DNA from: Niastella sp.
Lineage (GTDB): Bacteria; Bacteroidota; Bacteroidia; Chitinophagales; Chitinophagaceae
Assembly (NCBI GenBank): GCA_016710595.1
Contig: JADJVM010000008.1
Location: forward strand, 1,364,001-1,428,000
Direction of reading: 5' to 3'
Length of the DNA stretch: 64,000 nucleotides
A model generated the notes under the pieces. It was not told where the DNA came from and made no database searches. It worked only from the letters and a program-made list of their open reading frames with translations. The position numbers were made by a program, and so were the translations under genes. Shown piece by piece: positions 15,730 to 25,966 of this stretch; position 1 is the stretch's first letter; each line of letters begins with the position of its first letter.

Positions 15730-17772
15730 TTACTTTTTAAGCGCTACCCGGTAAAGTATAAATGCTAATGCTGCAAAAAATAATACACCCATAAGATAAT
15801 AACCATATTCGCCAAGCGAAGCAAGCAATCCATTTTCGATGCTCACAGATCGCAGGAACCTGTCCCCCGCTTCGGTGCCACTTAAAATTGCAATGACTAC
15901 CCCTGCTACGGCACCACCTGCCACCAAACCTGTAGCAAACAAACTTCCCTTACCCAACTCTTCATCCCCCGGATTTTCCTGGATATCTTTTTTCTTTTTT
16001 ACTACATCTACCAAACCTTTAATACTTCCTCCAATAAAAATGGGAAGCGTAGTAGATAATGGCAGATAAGCCCCTACAGCAAAGCTTAATGATTTTACTC
16101 CGCAAAGCTCCATTACTACTGCTACAAATACACCTACAAATACATATTGCCAATCTAAGTTAAAAGACAATATTCCTTTTATGAGGGTAGCCATTAAAGT
16201 AGCCTGGGGAGCAGGGAATTTTTCAGAGCCAATAGCATGATGCACTCCCTGTGCAATCATTTCAGCCGAAGGCTTATCTAAAAATTTTATGGTAAGCCCA
16301 ATTACAATAGAAGAAACAATGGCACCAATAAATAATGCAATTTGTTGATTACGGGGAGTGGCTCCAACAATGTAACCGGTTTTTAGATCTTGTGAAGTAG
16401 CCCCTGCATTGGCGGCAGCAATACAAATCATTCCGCCTACTACCAATACTAAAGGTTCATATGCTTTACCTGTCCAGCCCACGGCCATAAAAATTAAACT
16501 GGTTCCCATTACAGTTGCAATGGTCATACCACTGATAGGATTATTAGATGAACCTATCAATCCTACTATACGGCTGGAAACGGTTACGAATAAAGCGCCA
16601 AAAATAAGTACCAGGATACCAATTAATATTTTTTGTAAAATACCATCTCCGGGTATCTGCGGTAGTACAGCAATGAGTGCAACCAATGCCAGGCTACCAA
16701 ATCCTACTATTTTTAAATTAAGGTCACGTTCTGTTCTTACTACTTCATTTTTTTTATTGCCCTTATTATTTTTAAGTGAGGTTACGCTGCCTTTAATAGA
16801 TTTTACAATGGTGGGAATTGTTTTTATCAATGTAATGATGCCACCTGCTGCAACTGCACCGGCACCAATTTGCCGGATATAAGCATAATACAAAGCAGAA
16901 GAGTAATCATTAAAACTATGGGTAGCTGCATCCCACCCTCCTTTTCCGCCATCTGTGGTAACCGATGCCATATAGCCAAGTTTTACTAATTGAACGGCAA
17001 TAGCATCTGGTGGAACCAATGTACTCAATAATGGGATAAGTACCAACCAGCTTAACACACCACCTGCCACCAATACACCTGCAATACGGGGCCCAATAAT
17101 ATAGCCTACTCCCAGATATTCCGGTGTAATTTCACCGCTTAGTTTAGCCGATGGAAAAAACTTGTTAGTGTATGCCGTGATATAGGCAGGAGACTCAGCA
17201 ATTAATTTTATTATTTTTTGCAAAATGGCATATAAAAATGCCACACCCAATCCCCAAAAAGCAGTCTTGGCTACATCGCCCCCTTTTTCACCTGCTTTTA
17301 ATACATCACCACATGCTGTGCCTTCCGGGTAAGGCAGGCTATCATGTTCATTTACGATAAGTGCTTTTCTTAATGGCACCATTAATAATGTACCCAGCAT
17401 GCCACCAACAATGGCTAAAATTAAAATAGTGATATAATTAAAATAAGTTGCACTATCGGGTGACGATAAAAATAAAAAGCCCGGTAAGGTAAATGCCACA
17501 CCTGCAGCAATACTTTCACCGGCACTACCGGTGGTTTGAATAATATTATTTTCCAGGATCGTGGTTTTAAAAAACTTCCTGCCAAGTGTAATAGCAATTA
17601 CAGCAATGGGAATAGATGCTGATACCGTAAGCCCCGCTTTTAATGCAAGGTAAACAGTTGCGGCACCAAAAATAATCCCGAATACAGCACCCAATAAAAT
17701 AGATTTTATGGTGAGTTCCTTCATGTTTTGCTGCGCCGGAACATAAGGTTGAAAGTTTTTATTCTCTGCCAA
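15730..17772 (-). CDS. OPT-family oligopeptide transporter
   Basis: A 680-residue inner-membrane transporter with about 14-16 hydrophobic helices. Family-typical segments are ELTIKSILLGAVFGIIFGAA at the N-terminus, SLPYPEGTACGDVLKAGE (~145), TDGGKGGWDAATHSFN and GSSNNPISGMTIA. The substrate is expected to be small peptides or a metal-chelate. I choose TTG 17772, giving MAENKNFQPYVPAQ, because the longer reading frame from 17817 starts inside the terminator hairpin of the upstream POT gene (17808-17827). It is the second peptide transporter in tandem, so the two may serve the same uptake role. Confidence 0.85.
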   Translation of the reverse strand: MAENKNFQPYVPAQQNMKELTIKSILLGAVFGIIFGAATVYLALKAGLTVSASIPIAVIAITLGRKFFKTTILENNIIQTTGSAGESIAAGVAFTLPGFLFLSSPDSATYFNYITILILAIVGGMLGTLLMVPLRKALIVNEHDSLPYPEGTACGDVLKAGEKGGDVAKTAFWGLGVAFLYAILQKIIKLIAESPAYITAYTNKFFPSAKLSGEITPEYLGVGYIIGPRIAGVLVAGGVLSWLVLIPLLSTLVPPDAIAVQLVKLGYMASVTTDGGKGGWDAATHSFNDYSSALYYAYIRQIGAGAVAAGGIITLIKTIPTIVKSIKGSVTSLKNNKGNKKNEVVRTERDLNLKIVGFGSLALVALIAVLPQIPGDGILQKILIGILVLIFGALFVTVSSRIVGLIGSSNNPISGMTIATVMGTSLIFMAVGWTGKAYEPLVLVVGGMICIAAANAGATSQDLKTGYIVGATPRNQQIALFIGAIVSSIVIGLTIKFLDKPSAEMIAQGVHHAIGSEKFPAPQATLMATLIKGILSFNLDWQYVFVGVFVAVVMELCGVKSLSFAVGAYLPLSTTLPIFIGGSIKGLVDVVKKKKDIQENPGDEELGKGSLFATGLVAGGAVAGVVIAILSGTEAGDRFLRSVSIENGLLASLGEYGYYLMGVLFFAALAFILYRVALKK

Positions 17773-17800
17773 AATTTTTAAGTTTAAAAAGAAAGATAAA

Positions 17801-17828
17801 TAAAAAAGGCGATACAAATGTATCGCCC
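17801..17828 (-). terminator. Rho-independent terminator after the POT gene
   Basis: A perfect 9-bp inverted repeat, GGCGATACA and TGTATCGCC (17808-17827). On the minus strand it is followed by a T-run (complement of 17801-17807). It lies 21 bp past the stop of the POT transporter gene and separates it from the OPT gene. Confidence 0.8.
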
Positions 17829-17848
17829 TTATGATATTGTTAACCCGG

Positions 17849-19630
17849 TTAAGCCCGGCCTGTTTTTTCTTTTACAATCGCATTTAAAGATTTTAAACGG
17901 GAATAGATTAATATTCCTCCTATGAATGCGGCAACAGCAAGCATGAGGAAGAACACTTTTTTATCGGTAAAATCATCCCAAAAACTTGTCATCACTCCGG
18001 CTATTTTACCACCGATAGAAGTAGCCAAAAACCAGCCACCCATCATCAGGGCAGTAAGCCTTGCAGGCGCTAATTTCGATACCAGTGATAAGCCAATGGG
18101 ACTTAAGAAAATTTCACCTACTGTAAATACAAAATAAGTAAGCCATAGCCAAATGGGTGCCGTTTTATGGGTATAAACAGAGGGCACCGACATGATGGCA
18201 AAAACCATTACTAAGGCAGATATTCCTGAGAGGAACATGGCCATTGCAAACTTAGAAGCAGTTGTTGGTTCTTTATTTCGTTTTCGCAAATAATCAAATA
18301 ATGGAACAAATACCAATGTAAGCAAAACAATAAAAAGTGGATTGATAGATTGGAACAGTTCGGTATTCACCAATTTTTCAGTATGGCTTGCAGGCCATTG
18401 ATCTTTTGGTACATTATTAAAATACGGATCCGGGCCCATTGCCAGTATGTTTTTCGATTCCGGGTCAATTTTATTTCCATTTTTGGTAATACCAAAAACC
18501 TGTTTAGAAGTATCAATCCGCTCACCCGTTGGGGTTATCGTAATAATGCTATCGTAACTTACAATTTCACTCTTGTCTTTTATACTCGCAAAGTGTTCAT
18601 CTAATTTCCCGATAAGTCGTGGCGTATCTGAAACTTGTTGCAGTGGAAAAATATTTCCGGTAATCCTGGCGGTGGTTTCAGAAGCTGTTCTGTCGGTATG
18701 TTTTTCGGCCCAAATTGTAAGGCCTGTTGAGTTTTGATTATATATTGTCCAAAAGATAATACTGATCCCAAAAATAAAAAGTAAAGCCCCAATACCCCTT
18801 TTATCCTGCCCCTCGGCTTTTACCCAAAGCGAAATATAAAAAGCGATAATTGGTAAACAGGCAAAAATAAATGCATCATTTGCCTGGCTTCCCATAATGG
18901 TGCCTCCAAAAATTAGTTTTGGAACTATCCAGCCAATAATAGCCGCTATGATGGCAGGAAGAAATACATAAGAGAATATTTTAGAAATGGGCATATCACC
19001 CGGCTGGGCTTCTTTCTTAATATCGCCTTCTTTTACATGTTTTAAATTTATTGCCAATACAATCAATCCAATGATAAGCCCAATACCTGCCGCTGCAAAT
19101 GCATATCCCCAACCATATTTATTTCTTAAATAGGCAGCTACAAAATTGCAAACAAAAGCGCCAATATTAATACCCATATAAAATATGTTATAGGCATTAT
19201 CTTTCAGTGGCTTTAAATCTTCCCGGTTATAAATATTACCAAGGATGGTAGAAATATTGGGTTTAAAAAATCCATTCCCCACAATAATAAGGCCCAGCGA
19301 TACAAACATGGCTGTATTACCCGGCAATGATAAACCCAGGTATCCTGCTGCCATTAATATCCCGCCAATAAAGATAGATTTAATATATCCCAGGTACCTG
19401 TCTGCCAATAGACCGCCAATAAACGGGGTAAGATAAACAAGGGCAATGAAGCTACCTACTACATCTGCTCCCACACGCTGAGAGAATCCTTTACCCCCTG
19501 TAGTGGTATCAATCAAATACAATAATAAGATACCCACCATTAAATAATAAGCAAAGCGCTCCCACATTTCGGTAAGAAATAAAACAAAAAGTGCTCTTGG
19601 ATGTTTTCCTGTTTTTATCGCATCGGTCAT
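17849..19630 (-). CDS. POT/PTR-family proton-coupled peptide transporter
   Basis: A 593-residue major-facilitator protein with about 14 membrane helices. The POT signature EMWERFAYYLM (ExxERFxYY) is at residues ~16-26, and FKPNISTILGNIY at ~122-134 is the second family signature. A long hydrophilic insert (~315-415) separates later helices, as in other Bacteroidota POT proteins. It imports di- and tripeptides with protons. The gene is single, with its own terminator, and is divergent from purD across a 214-bp gap that must hold both promoters. Confidence 0.9.
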   Translation of the reverse strand: MTDAIKTGKHPRALFVLFLTEMWERFAYYLMVGILLLYLIDTTTGGKGFSQRVGADVVGSFIALVYLTPFIGGLLADRYLGYIKSIFIGGILMAAGYLGLSLPGNTAMFVSLGLIIVGNGFFKPNISTILGNIYNREDLKPLKDNAYNIFYMGINIGAFVCNFVAAYLRNKYGWGYAFAAAGIGLIIGLIVLAINLKHVKEGDIKKEAQPGDMPISKIFSYVFLPAIIAAIIGWIVPKLIFGGTIMGSQANDAFIFACLPIIAFYISLWVKAEGQDKRGIGALLFIFGISIIFWTIYNQNSTGLTIWAEKHTDRTASETTARITGNIFPLQQVSDTPRLIGKLDEHFASIKDKSEIVSYDSIITITPTGERIDTSKQVFGITKNGNKIDPESKNILAMGPDPYFNNVPKDQWPASHTEKLVNTELFQSINPLFIVLLTLVFVPLFDYLRKRNKEPTTASKFAMAMFLSGISALVMVFAIMSVPSVYTHKTAPIWLWLTYFVFTVGEIFLSPIGLSLVSKLAPARLTALMMGGWFLATSIGGKIAGVMTSFWDDFTDKKVFFLMLAVAAFIGGILIYSRLKSLNAIVKEKTGRA

Positions 19631-19844
19631 AAATAATTATTTAGATATTATAGGATGTATGTAATCTGCAACTGTATATATTGGCAGGTTGCAAATTAAT
19701 TTTAGTGGCTCAATATAGTTCAAAAATGAATATATAAAGCGTAATTTATAGGGTTGGTTGAAAAAAAGATGTTCAAAAACCGATAACAGCCAGTAATTTA
19801 GCCGGGCAAATTTTATTCAACATTTCTTTCGTTTTTATTAATTC

Positions 19845-21128
19845 ATGAATATTCTTTTAATCGGTTCCGGGGGCAGGGAACATGCACTGGCCAAAAGTTT
19901 GAAACAAAGTAAAAAATGTGAAAACCTTTTTATAGCACCCGGAAATGCAGGTACGGCCTTATGTGGCACTAACTTATTGGTAGCCATAACCGATTTTGAA
20001 CAAATAGCTTCGCATTGCATATTACATAAGATTGATATGCTAATAGTAGGGCCAGAAGAACCATTGGTAAAAGGGATTGTAGGATACTTACAACAAATTC
20101 CCGAATTAAAAAATATGGCCATCATTGGCCCTGCTGATAATGCTGCCCAGTTGGAAGGCAGTAAAGCTTATGCTAAAATTTTTATGAAGCACCATGGTAT
20201 TCCTACAGCAGCCTATAAAAAATTTACACAGGAAAGCTATAAAGAAGGCGTGGAATATATAAAGAAACATAGTTTACCAATTGTATTAAAAGCAGATGGG
20301 CTGGCCGGTGGCAAAGGGGTTGTTATTTGTCAAACACATATTGAGGCTATTTCAGAATTTGAACTGATGCTCTTAAAATCAAAATTTGGCGAGGCGGGTA
20401 AAAAAGTAGTGGTAGAAGAATTTTTAGAAGGGATAGAAATGAGTGTATTTGTTCTTACCGATGGAGAAAATTATGTTTTACTGCCCGAAGCAAAAGATTA
20501 TAAGCGAATTGGCGAAGGCGATACCGGGCCCAATACAGGTGGTATGGGAGCGGTAAGCCCTGTTCCTTTTTTTGATGAAACACTAAAAGAACAAGTCATT
20601 CAAAGAATTATTCAGCCTACCATTGATGGCATAAAAAAAGATAAATTGGAATACAAAGGGTTTTTGTTTTTTGGCTTAATGATTACCACCAAAGGTCCTT
20701 ATGTAATTGAATATAATTGCCGGATGGGCGATCCTGAAACTGAAGTAGTAATACCCAGAATAAAAAATGACCTGGTAGATTTATTGTTAGCAACTTATAA
20801 CAGCCACCTAAGCGATGTAACAATAGAAACAACAGATCAGCAGGCGGTAGCAATTGTTGCCGTAAGTGGGGGATACCCGGGTATCTATGAAAAAGGCAAA
20901 ACCATTTATAACCTTCAAAATGTAATGATGGATAACAGCACAATATACCATGCTGGAACAAAATATGAAGGAAATGAAATTATAACCAACGGTGGCAGGG
21001 TGCTTGTAGTTACTTCATTTGCCGATACAATTGAAGAAGCTACATTCAAATCAAATTATATTTTACAACACATCAATTTTGAAGGAATGAATTATCGTTC
21101 TGACATAGGTTACGAATTTAAAAATTAA
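19845..21128 (+). CDS. purD: Phosphoribosylamine-glycine ligase
   Basis: A 427-residue ATP-grasp enzyme (GAR synthetase) that joins glycine to phosphoribosylamine, step two of purine synthesis. It opens with ILLIGSGGREHALA and continues with VGPEEPLVKG, the ATP-grasp segment IVLKADGLAGGKGVV (~145) and the family signature YNCRMGDPETEVV near residue 290. Length is normal. The gene stands alone between the POT transporter and mreB. The other purine gene in the window, purH, is 13 kb away. Confidence 0.95.
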   Translation: MNILLIGSGGREHALAKSLKQSKKCENLFIAPGNAGTALCGTNLLVAITDFEQIASHCILHKIDMLIVGPEEPLVKGIVGYLQQIPELKNMAIIGPADNAAQLEGSKAYAKIFMKHHGIPTAAYKKFTQESYKEGVEYIKKHSLPIVLKADGLAGGKGVVICQTHIEAISEFELMLLKSKFGEAGKKVVVEEFLEGIEMSVFVLTDGENYVLLPEAKDYKRIGEGDTGPNTGGMGAVSPVPFFDETLKEQVIQRIIQPTIDGIKKDKLEYKGFLFFGLMITTKGPYVIEYNCRMGDPETEVVIPRIKNDLVDLLLATYNSHLSDVTIETTDQQAVAIVAVSGGYPGIYEKGKTIYNLQNVMMDNSTIYHAGTKYEGNEIITNGGRVLVVTSFADTIEEATFKSNYILQHINFEGMNYRSDIGYEFKN

Positions 21129-21259
21129 CAGAATCCACATTTATTTAAAAAAAGTTTAAAAATAATGTGCTAAAAATAAAAATCTGACGTTGTTTATCCA
21201 ATAAATTGCTCCAACTTTGCCCACATTGTATTAACCTCCAAATATTATTATAAAGCTCC

Positions 21260-22285
21260 ATGGGAATTTTCAACTTTTTTACACAGGAAATAGCGATAGA
21301 TTTAGGAACAGCAAATACATTAATAATTCACAATGATGAAGTTGTTGTGAATGAACCTTCAATTGTAGCATTAGACAGAAATAATCCTAAAAATTTACTG
21401 GCAGTTGGTAAAAAAGCACTAATGATGCATGAAAAAACACATGAAAGCATCCGCACTGTTCGTCCACTGAGAGATGGCGTAATCGCCGATTTTAATGCTG
21501 CAGAACTCATGATCAGGGAACTTATAAAATTAGTTTATCCCAAAAAACCGTTGTTTGCCCCCAGTTGGCGTATGATGATATGTATTCCCAGCAGCATAAC
21601 CGAAGTAGAAAAAAGAGCTGTACGGGATAGTGCAGAACAAGCCGGGGCCAAAGAAGTTTATTTAATTCATGAACCGATGGCAGCGGCTTTAGGTATTGGG
21701 ATAGATGTAGAAGAACCCGTGGGAAATATGATCATAGATATAGGAGGTGGTACTACTGGCATTACTGTAATTGCTTTGGCAGGTATTGTATGCGATCAAA
21801 GTATAAGAGTAGCCGGAGATGAATTTACCGCTGATATTATGGAAGCATTACGCCGTTACCATAGCCTGCTGATTGGTGAACGTACTGCCGAACAAATTAA
21901 AATACAGGTAGGCGCCGCCATGAAAGATTTAGATAATCCCCCCGATGATATTCCTGTAAATGGACGTGACCTGGTTACCGGTATCCCCAAACAAGTAATG
22001 GTAAGCTACCAGGAAGTAGCAGAAGCATTAGATAAAAGTATCTTTAAAATAGAGGAAGCTATTTTAAAGGCGCTGGAAACAACTCCCCCGGAACTGGCAG
22101 CCGATATTTACAGAAGAGGTTTATATATAACCGGTGGTGGTGCATTACTAAGGGGCTTAGACAAACGACTTGCTGCCAAAATAAAATTACCAGTGCATGT
22201 GGCCGACGACCCACTTAAGAGCGTGGTAAGAGGTACTGGTATTGCACTGAAAAATTATGAAAGATACCCTTTTGTAATGCGATAA
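21260..22285 (+). CDS. mreB: Rod-shape determining protein MreB
   Basis: An actin-like ATPase of 341 residues that forms membrane-associated filaments guiding lateral wall synthesis. Phosphate-binding loops are visible as IDLGTANTL (~13-21) and IDIGGGTTG (~160), with the adenosine motif YITGGGALLRG near 295. An amphipathic N-terminus (MGIFNFF) fits membrane binding. It is the first gene of a five-gene elongasome cluster. The preceding 131-bp gap contains a degenerate -7 box (CAACTTTG) about 40 bp upstream of the start, with no other clear signal. Confidence 0.95.
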   Translation: MGIFNFFTQEIAIDLGTANTLIIHNDEVVVNEPSIVALDRNNPKNLLAVGKKALMMHEKTHESIRTVRPLRDGVIADFNAAELMIRELIKLVYPKKPLFAPSWRMMICIPSSITEVEKRAVRDSAEQAGAKEVYLIHEPMAAALGIGIDVEEPVGNMIIDIGGGTTGITVIALAGIVCDQSIRVAGDEFTADIMEALRRYHSLLIGERTAEQIKIQVGAAMKDLDNPPDDIPVNGRDLVTGIPKQVMVSYQEVAEALDKSIFKIEEAILKALETTPPELAADIYRRGLYITGGGALLRGLDKRLAAKIKLPVHVADDPLKSVVRGTGIALKNYERYPFVMR

Positions 22286-22354
22286 ACCCTATTCGGTCTT
22301 GGTAATCACTTAATACTTTGCCGCTTTTTGAACCTATAAAATATTTACTCCAGG

Positions 22355-23215
22355 TTGCGTAACATTTTCCTTTTTATACGCCGTTATTTCAACTTATTAG
22401 TATTTATACTTTTACAGGCTTTTTGTGTTTTTTTAATTGTACAATATAATAGATTTCACCAGGCGGCATTTGGAGCTACTGCAAACCGCATTACCGGAGC
22501 CATCAACCAACGTTATGATGATGTCGGCTATTATTTTCGTTTAAAAAAAGCAAATGATTCACTCCTAAAAGCAAATGAATTTTTATACAATAAATTAAAA
22601 GAAAATTATACCCTACCCGATTCAGGTTATAAAACAAAAATAGACAGCATCCGGGTTGACTCAATCCTCCAATTTAGAACTTACGGATACTACGCTGCCA
22701 AAGTGGTTTCAAATTCTGTAACAAGCCAAAATAATTTTGTAGTGGCTTACGGCCCTAATATTAAATACCTGAATGAAGGAGATGGTGTAATAAATATGAA
22801 TAACGCCGTAATAGGCATCATTACAAATATTACCGGCGATTATGCAGTAATACTAAGCTTATTGCATGAAAGCAAAGAAAGTACTATTACGGCACGATTA
22901 TTTAAAGCCGGCGAAGTAGGCACTATAAGTTGGGATGGTAAACAACCCAATGTGTTAACCTTGAATAATATCCCTAAAGGTACTAAAGTTGTAAAAGGCG
23001 ATTCGGTAGTAACCAGCGGCCTCAGCACCACATTCCCAAAAGGTTTACTGGTAGGTTATGTAGATGAAGTGTACGAGGAAAAAAGCAGTAGCAATTATAA
23101 AATAAAATTACATACTGCTGCTGATTTTACAAGCCTGGAATTTGTGTATGGAATTTCCAGTAAACACGCAGATGAAGTAAAAGAATTAGTAAAAAAAGCA
23201 AAGGCCAAACTTTAG
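22355..23215 (+). CDS. mreC: Rod-shape determining protein MreC
   Basis: A 286-residue bitopic protein. A membrane helix (residues ~10-30) precedes a coiled-coil (~60-90, DSLLKANEFLYNKLKEN) and then the MreC beta-barrel domain with VVSNSVTSQNNF and VTSGLSTTFPKGLLVG. It links MreB filaments to PBP2/RodA in the periplasm. The start is TTG 22355, with no ATG upstream in frame before the mreB stop region. It is followed 9 bp later by mreD. Confidence 0.9.
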   Translation: MRNIFLFIRRYFNLLVFILLQAFCVFLIVQYNRFHQAAFGATANRITGAINQRYDDVGYYFRLKKANDSLLKANEFLYNKLKENYTLPDSGYKTKIDSIRVDSILQFRTYGYYAAKVVSNSVTSQNNFVVAYGPNIKYLNEGDGVINMNNAVIGIITNITGDYAVILSLLHESKESTITARLFKAGEVGTISWDGKQPNVLTLNNIPKGTKVVKGDSVVTSGLSTTFPKGLLVGYVDEVYEEKSSSNYKIKLHTAADFTSLEFVYGISSKHADEVKELVKKAKAKL

Positions 23216-23224
23216 TGTAAGAGC

Positions 23225-23758
23225 ATGAAAGAACTTTTAAAATATATTGTCCGGTTTGCGCTTTTCGTTTTGGTGCAGGTTTTTGTACTAGATAAAATAC
23301 ATCTTCACCAAATGATTACGCCGTACATCTATTTTCTTTTTATCATCTGGCTTCCTTTTAAAATGCAACGCACCCCATTAATGCTTGTTGCTTTTTTACT
23401 TGGTTTTAGTATTGATAGTTTTCGGCATAATCCCGGTTTTCATGCAGCTGCCTGTGTGTTAATTGCATATATAAGGCCTTTTCTTATAAAAATGCTGGTG
23501 GCACAGGATATTTCTGAAACCAACTATAATGAACCCTCTGCTAAAAGTATGGGGGGTACCGGGGCATATTTATTCTTAGTACTGGTATTAACTTTTTTAC
23601 ATAATGCATGGCTGTTTTTCCTGGAGGCCTGGCAATTTGGGGATATTTGGTATTTCATTGTAAAAACGATGCTGAGTACCGCTATCAGCATGCTGCTGAT
23701 CATCATAGTGGAATTAATTTTTAACAGGAACCAGAAATTCCGGACTAATACAGCATAA
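23225..23758 (+). CDS. mreD: Rod-shape determining protein MreD-like
   Basis: A 177-residue membrane protein with about five helices, placed between mreC and the PBP2 gene as mreD normally is. Sequence conservation in MreD is low. The assignment relies on size, topology and position, plus the family-like stretch GFSIDSFRHNPGFHAAACVLIAYIRP. It belongs to the elongasome inner-membrane core. Confidence 0.8.
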   Translation: MKELLKYIVRFALFVLVQVFVLDKIHLHQMITPYIYFLFIIWLPFKMQRTPLMLVAFLLGFSIDSFRHNPGFHAAACVLIAYIRPFLIKMLVAQDISETNYNEPSAKSMGGTGAYLFLVLVLTFLHNAWLFFLEAWQFGDIWYFIVKTMLSTAISMLLIIIVELIFNRNQKFRTNTA

Positions 23759-23813
23759 TTTTGTATTTTTTAGCGTTTATTTTTTTACTTACTGATCATA
23801 GAGCCACAACCCC

Positions 23814-25958
23814 ATGCCTGTATTCAATCAATCCCGAAAAAATGTAATCCTGCTTGTATTCATAAGCATGATATTGGTGATTATTGCGCAATTGGCAAAC
23901 CTGCAACTATTTTCTCCTAAATATAAAATCATGGCAGACGACCAGGGAAAATTTAGAAAAGTAATATACCCTGACCGTGGTTTGGTTTTTGACAAACACA
24001 ATAGAGCCATCCTTCAAAACAGTATCATCTATGATCTCATGATCACGCCTAACAAACTTAAGGGCATTGATACGGCAGCACTCTGCAATATTTTACAAAT
24101 AGATTCTGCAATGTTCATGAAAAAACTGGTAGAAGTAATCATCAAAAACGGCAGAAGCCGCCCCTCTGTGTTTGAAGCCATGCTCAGTAATGATAAGATG
24201 GCCATGCTAAATGAAAAAATGTATCGCTTTGTACCTGCATTTTACTTGCAGGAAAGATCTATTAGGCGGTATCCTTATAAAGCTGCGGCAAATGTATTAG
24301 GTTATACCGCCGAAGTAGATACCGGTTTTTTGCGCCGGCATAAAGGCGAAGGATACCAATCCGGTGATTATGCCGGTATGACGGGCATAGAAAGGTCCTA
24401 TGAAAAAGTATTAATGGGCCAGCGGGGTATTGAATATTGGAAAAGAGATAATAAAAACAGGCTTACTGAAAAACTGGACAATGGAAAATTTGATACAGCA
24501 GCCATTGCCGGCCAAAACCTTTATACATCTATTGACATCGAACTCCAGGAACTGGGAGAAAAATTATTACAAAACAAACTAGGTTCAGTAGTGGCGATTG
24601 ATCCGCAAACGGGTGGTATACTGGCCATGGTAAGTGCCCCTACTTACGATCCTAACGCTTTAATTGGTGCAGATAGAAGAAAACATTTTTCTGATCTTTT
24701 CCTAAACCCTGCCACCCCATTGCTTAATCGCACAGTAAGTGCAACCTATTCGCCGGGTTCTACATTTAAAACATTGCAAGCTTTAGTAGGGCTTCATGAA
24801 GGTGTAATAGATACAAAATTTACAGTTACCTGCCATGGAGCATTTTATGGCTGTGGTACAGGCCGGCCCATGAAATGCTTAGACTATGGCACATTTGATT
24901 TAAGAAACGCCATTCGATTTTCTGATAATACCTATTTTGCTACAGTCATGCAAAAGGTAATTAATAATCCAATTTATCCTAATATTGATAGTAGCCTTGC
25001 CGTATGGGACAATTATATGCATGCATTTGGCCTGGGCCATAAATTAGGCGTTGATATTCCATCAGAAAAAAGTGGAAGAATCCCCACACCTGCTTATTAT
25101 AACAAATCTTTTGGTGAGGGAAAATGGAATTATTGCAGTTTCCGTTCAGTAAGTATTGGCCAGGGAGAGGTAGATGTAACACCGCTACAAGTAGCAAATG
25201 AAATGGCATTCATTGCAAATAAAGGTTGGTATTACATTCCGCATGTGGTAGATTCTATTGCGGGTGGCGATACTTATGGTATGCTGGATAAATACAAAGT
25301 AAAAAAACAAGCCATTGATATTGCTGATAGCATTTATGAAGCGGTACATGATGGTATGCAAGGTGTGGTGGATGGTGGCACCGGTATGAATGCCCGGGTA
25401 AAAGACATAAAAGTGTGTGGTAAAACAGGAACCGTTGAAAACTATATACGAGGTACCCTAAAGCAACCCAATCATACATTTTTCTGTGCATTTGCACCAA
25501 GGGATAATCCGAAAATTGCCATTATGTGTGTACTGGAAAATAGTGGCCGGTTTGGTGGTACCTGGGCAGCCCCCATTGTGGGCTTAATGATTGAAAAATA
25601 TTTAAAGGATTCTATTACAGATAAAGCAAGGCTGGCACAAATTGAAACTTTATCAAAACTTAACCTGATCCCTAAAAGGATCAATGATGAAATACGGCGT
25701 TTAGATTCAATACGCCATTCAAAAGATTCAGCCTATTTAGTTGCAAAAGGATTTATTCAAATAATAAAAGATACTTTAGAAATAGAACAAGGGCCAGAAG
25801 AAATCAATAAAGAGGAAATTGAAAAAGTTACCAAGGAATTAATGGAACAAAAGAGAAATGAGAAAAATGATTCATTCCCTAAATTGCCCAATAAAGATGC
25901 TTTATTGCCGAATGATAAACTGAACCAAAACCTAAAAGCCGATACTACTAAAAACTAA
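23814..25958 (+). CDS. mrdA: Penicillin-binding protein 2 (elongasome transpeptidase)
   Basis: A class B PBP of 714 residues with one N-terminal membrane helix, a PBP-dimer/pedestal domain, and a transpeptidase domain. The active-site motifs are SPGSTFK (SxxK, ~residue 318), SDN (SxN, ~373) and KTGT (~538). It crosslinks peptidoglycan during side-wall growth together with RodA. The C-terminal ~100 residues are charged and low in complexity (EEINKEEIEKVTKELMEQK), an extension beyond the usual PBP2 length and typical of Bacteroidota homologues. The stop is 8 bp before rodA. Confidence 0.95.
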   Translation: MPVFNQSRKNVILLVFISMILVIIAQLANLQLFSPKYKIMADDQGKFRKVIYPDRGLVFDKHNRAILQNSIIYDLMITPNKLKGIDTAALCNILQIDSAMFMKKLVEVIIKNGRSRPSVFEAMLSNDKMAMLNEKMYRFVPAFYLQERSIRRYPYKAAANVLGYTAEVDTGFLRRHKGEGYQSGDYAGMTGIERSYEKVLMGQRGIEYWKRDNKNRLTEKLDNGKFDTAAIAGQNLYTSIDIELQELGEKLLQNKLGSVVAIDPQTGGILAMVSAPTYDPNALIGADRRKHFSDLFLNPATPLLNRTVSATYSPGSTFKTLQALVGLHEGVIDTKFTVTCHGAFYGCGTGRPMKCLDYGTFDLRNAIRFSDNTYFATVMQKVINNPIYPNIDSSLAVWDNYMHAFGLGHKLGVDIPSEKSGRIPTPAYYNKSFGEGKWNYCSFRSVSIGQGEVDVTPLQVANEMAFIANKGWYYIPHVVDSIAGGDTYGMLDKYKVKKQAIDIADSIYEAVHDGMQGVVDGGTGMNARVKDIKVCGKTGTVENYIRGTLKQPNHTFFCAFAPRDNPKIAIMCVLENSGRFGGTWAAPIVGLMIEKYLKDSITDKARLAQIETLSKLNLIPKRINDEIRRLDSIRHSKDSAYLVAKGFIQIIKDTLEIEQGPEEINKEEIEKVTKELMEQKRNEKNDSFPKLPNKDALLPNDKLNQNLKADTTKN

Positions 25959-25966
25959 TTGCATTC

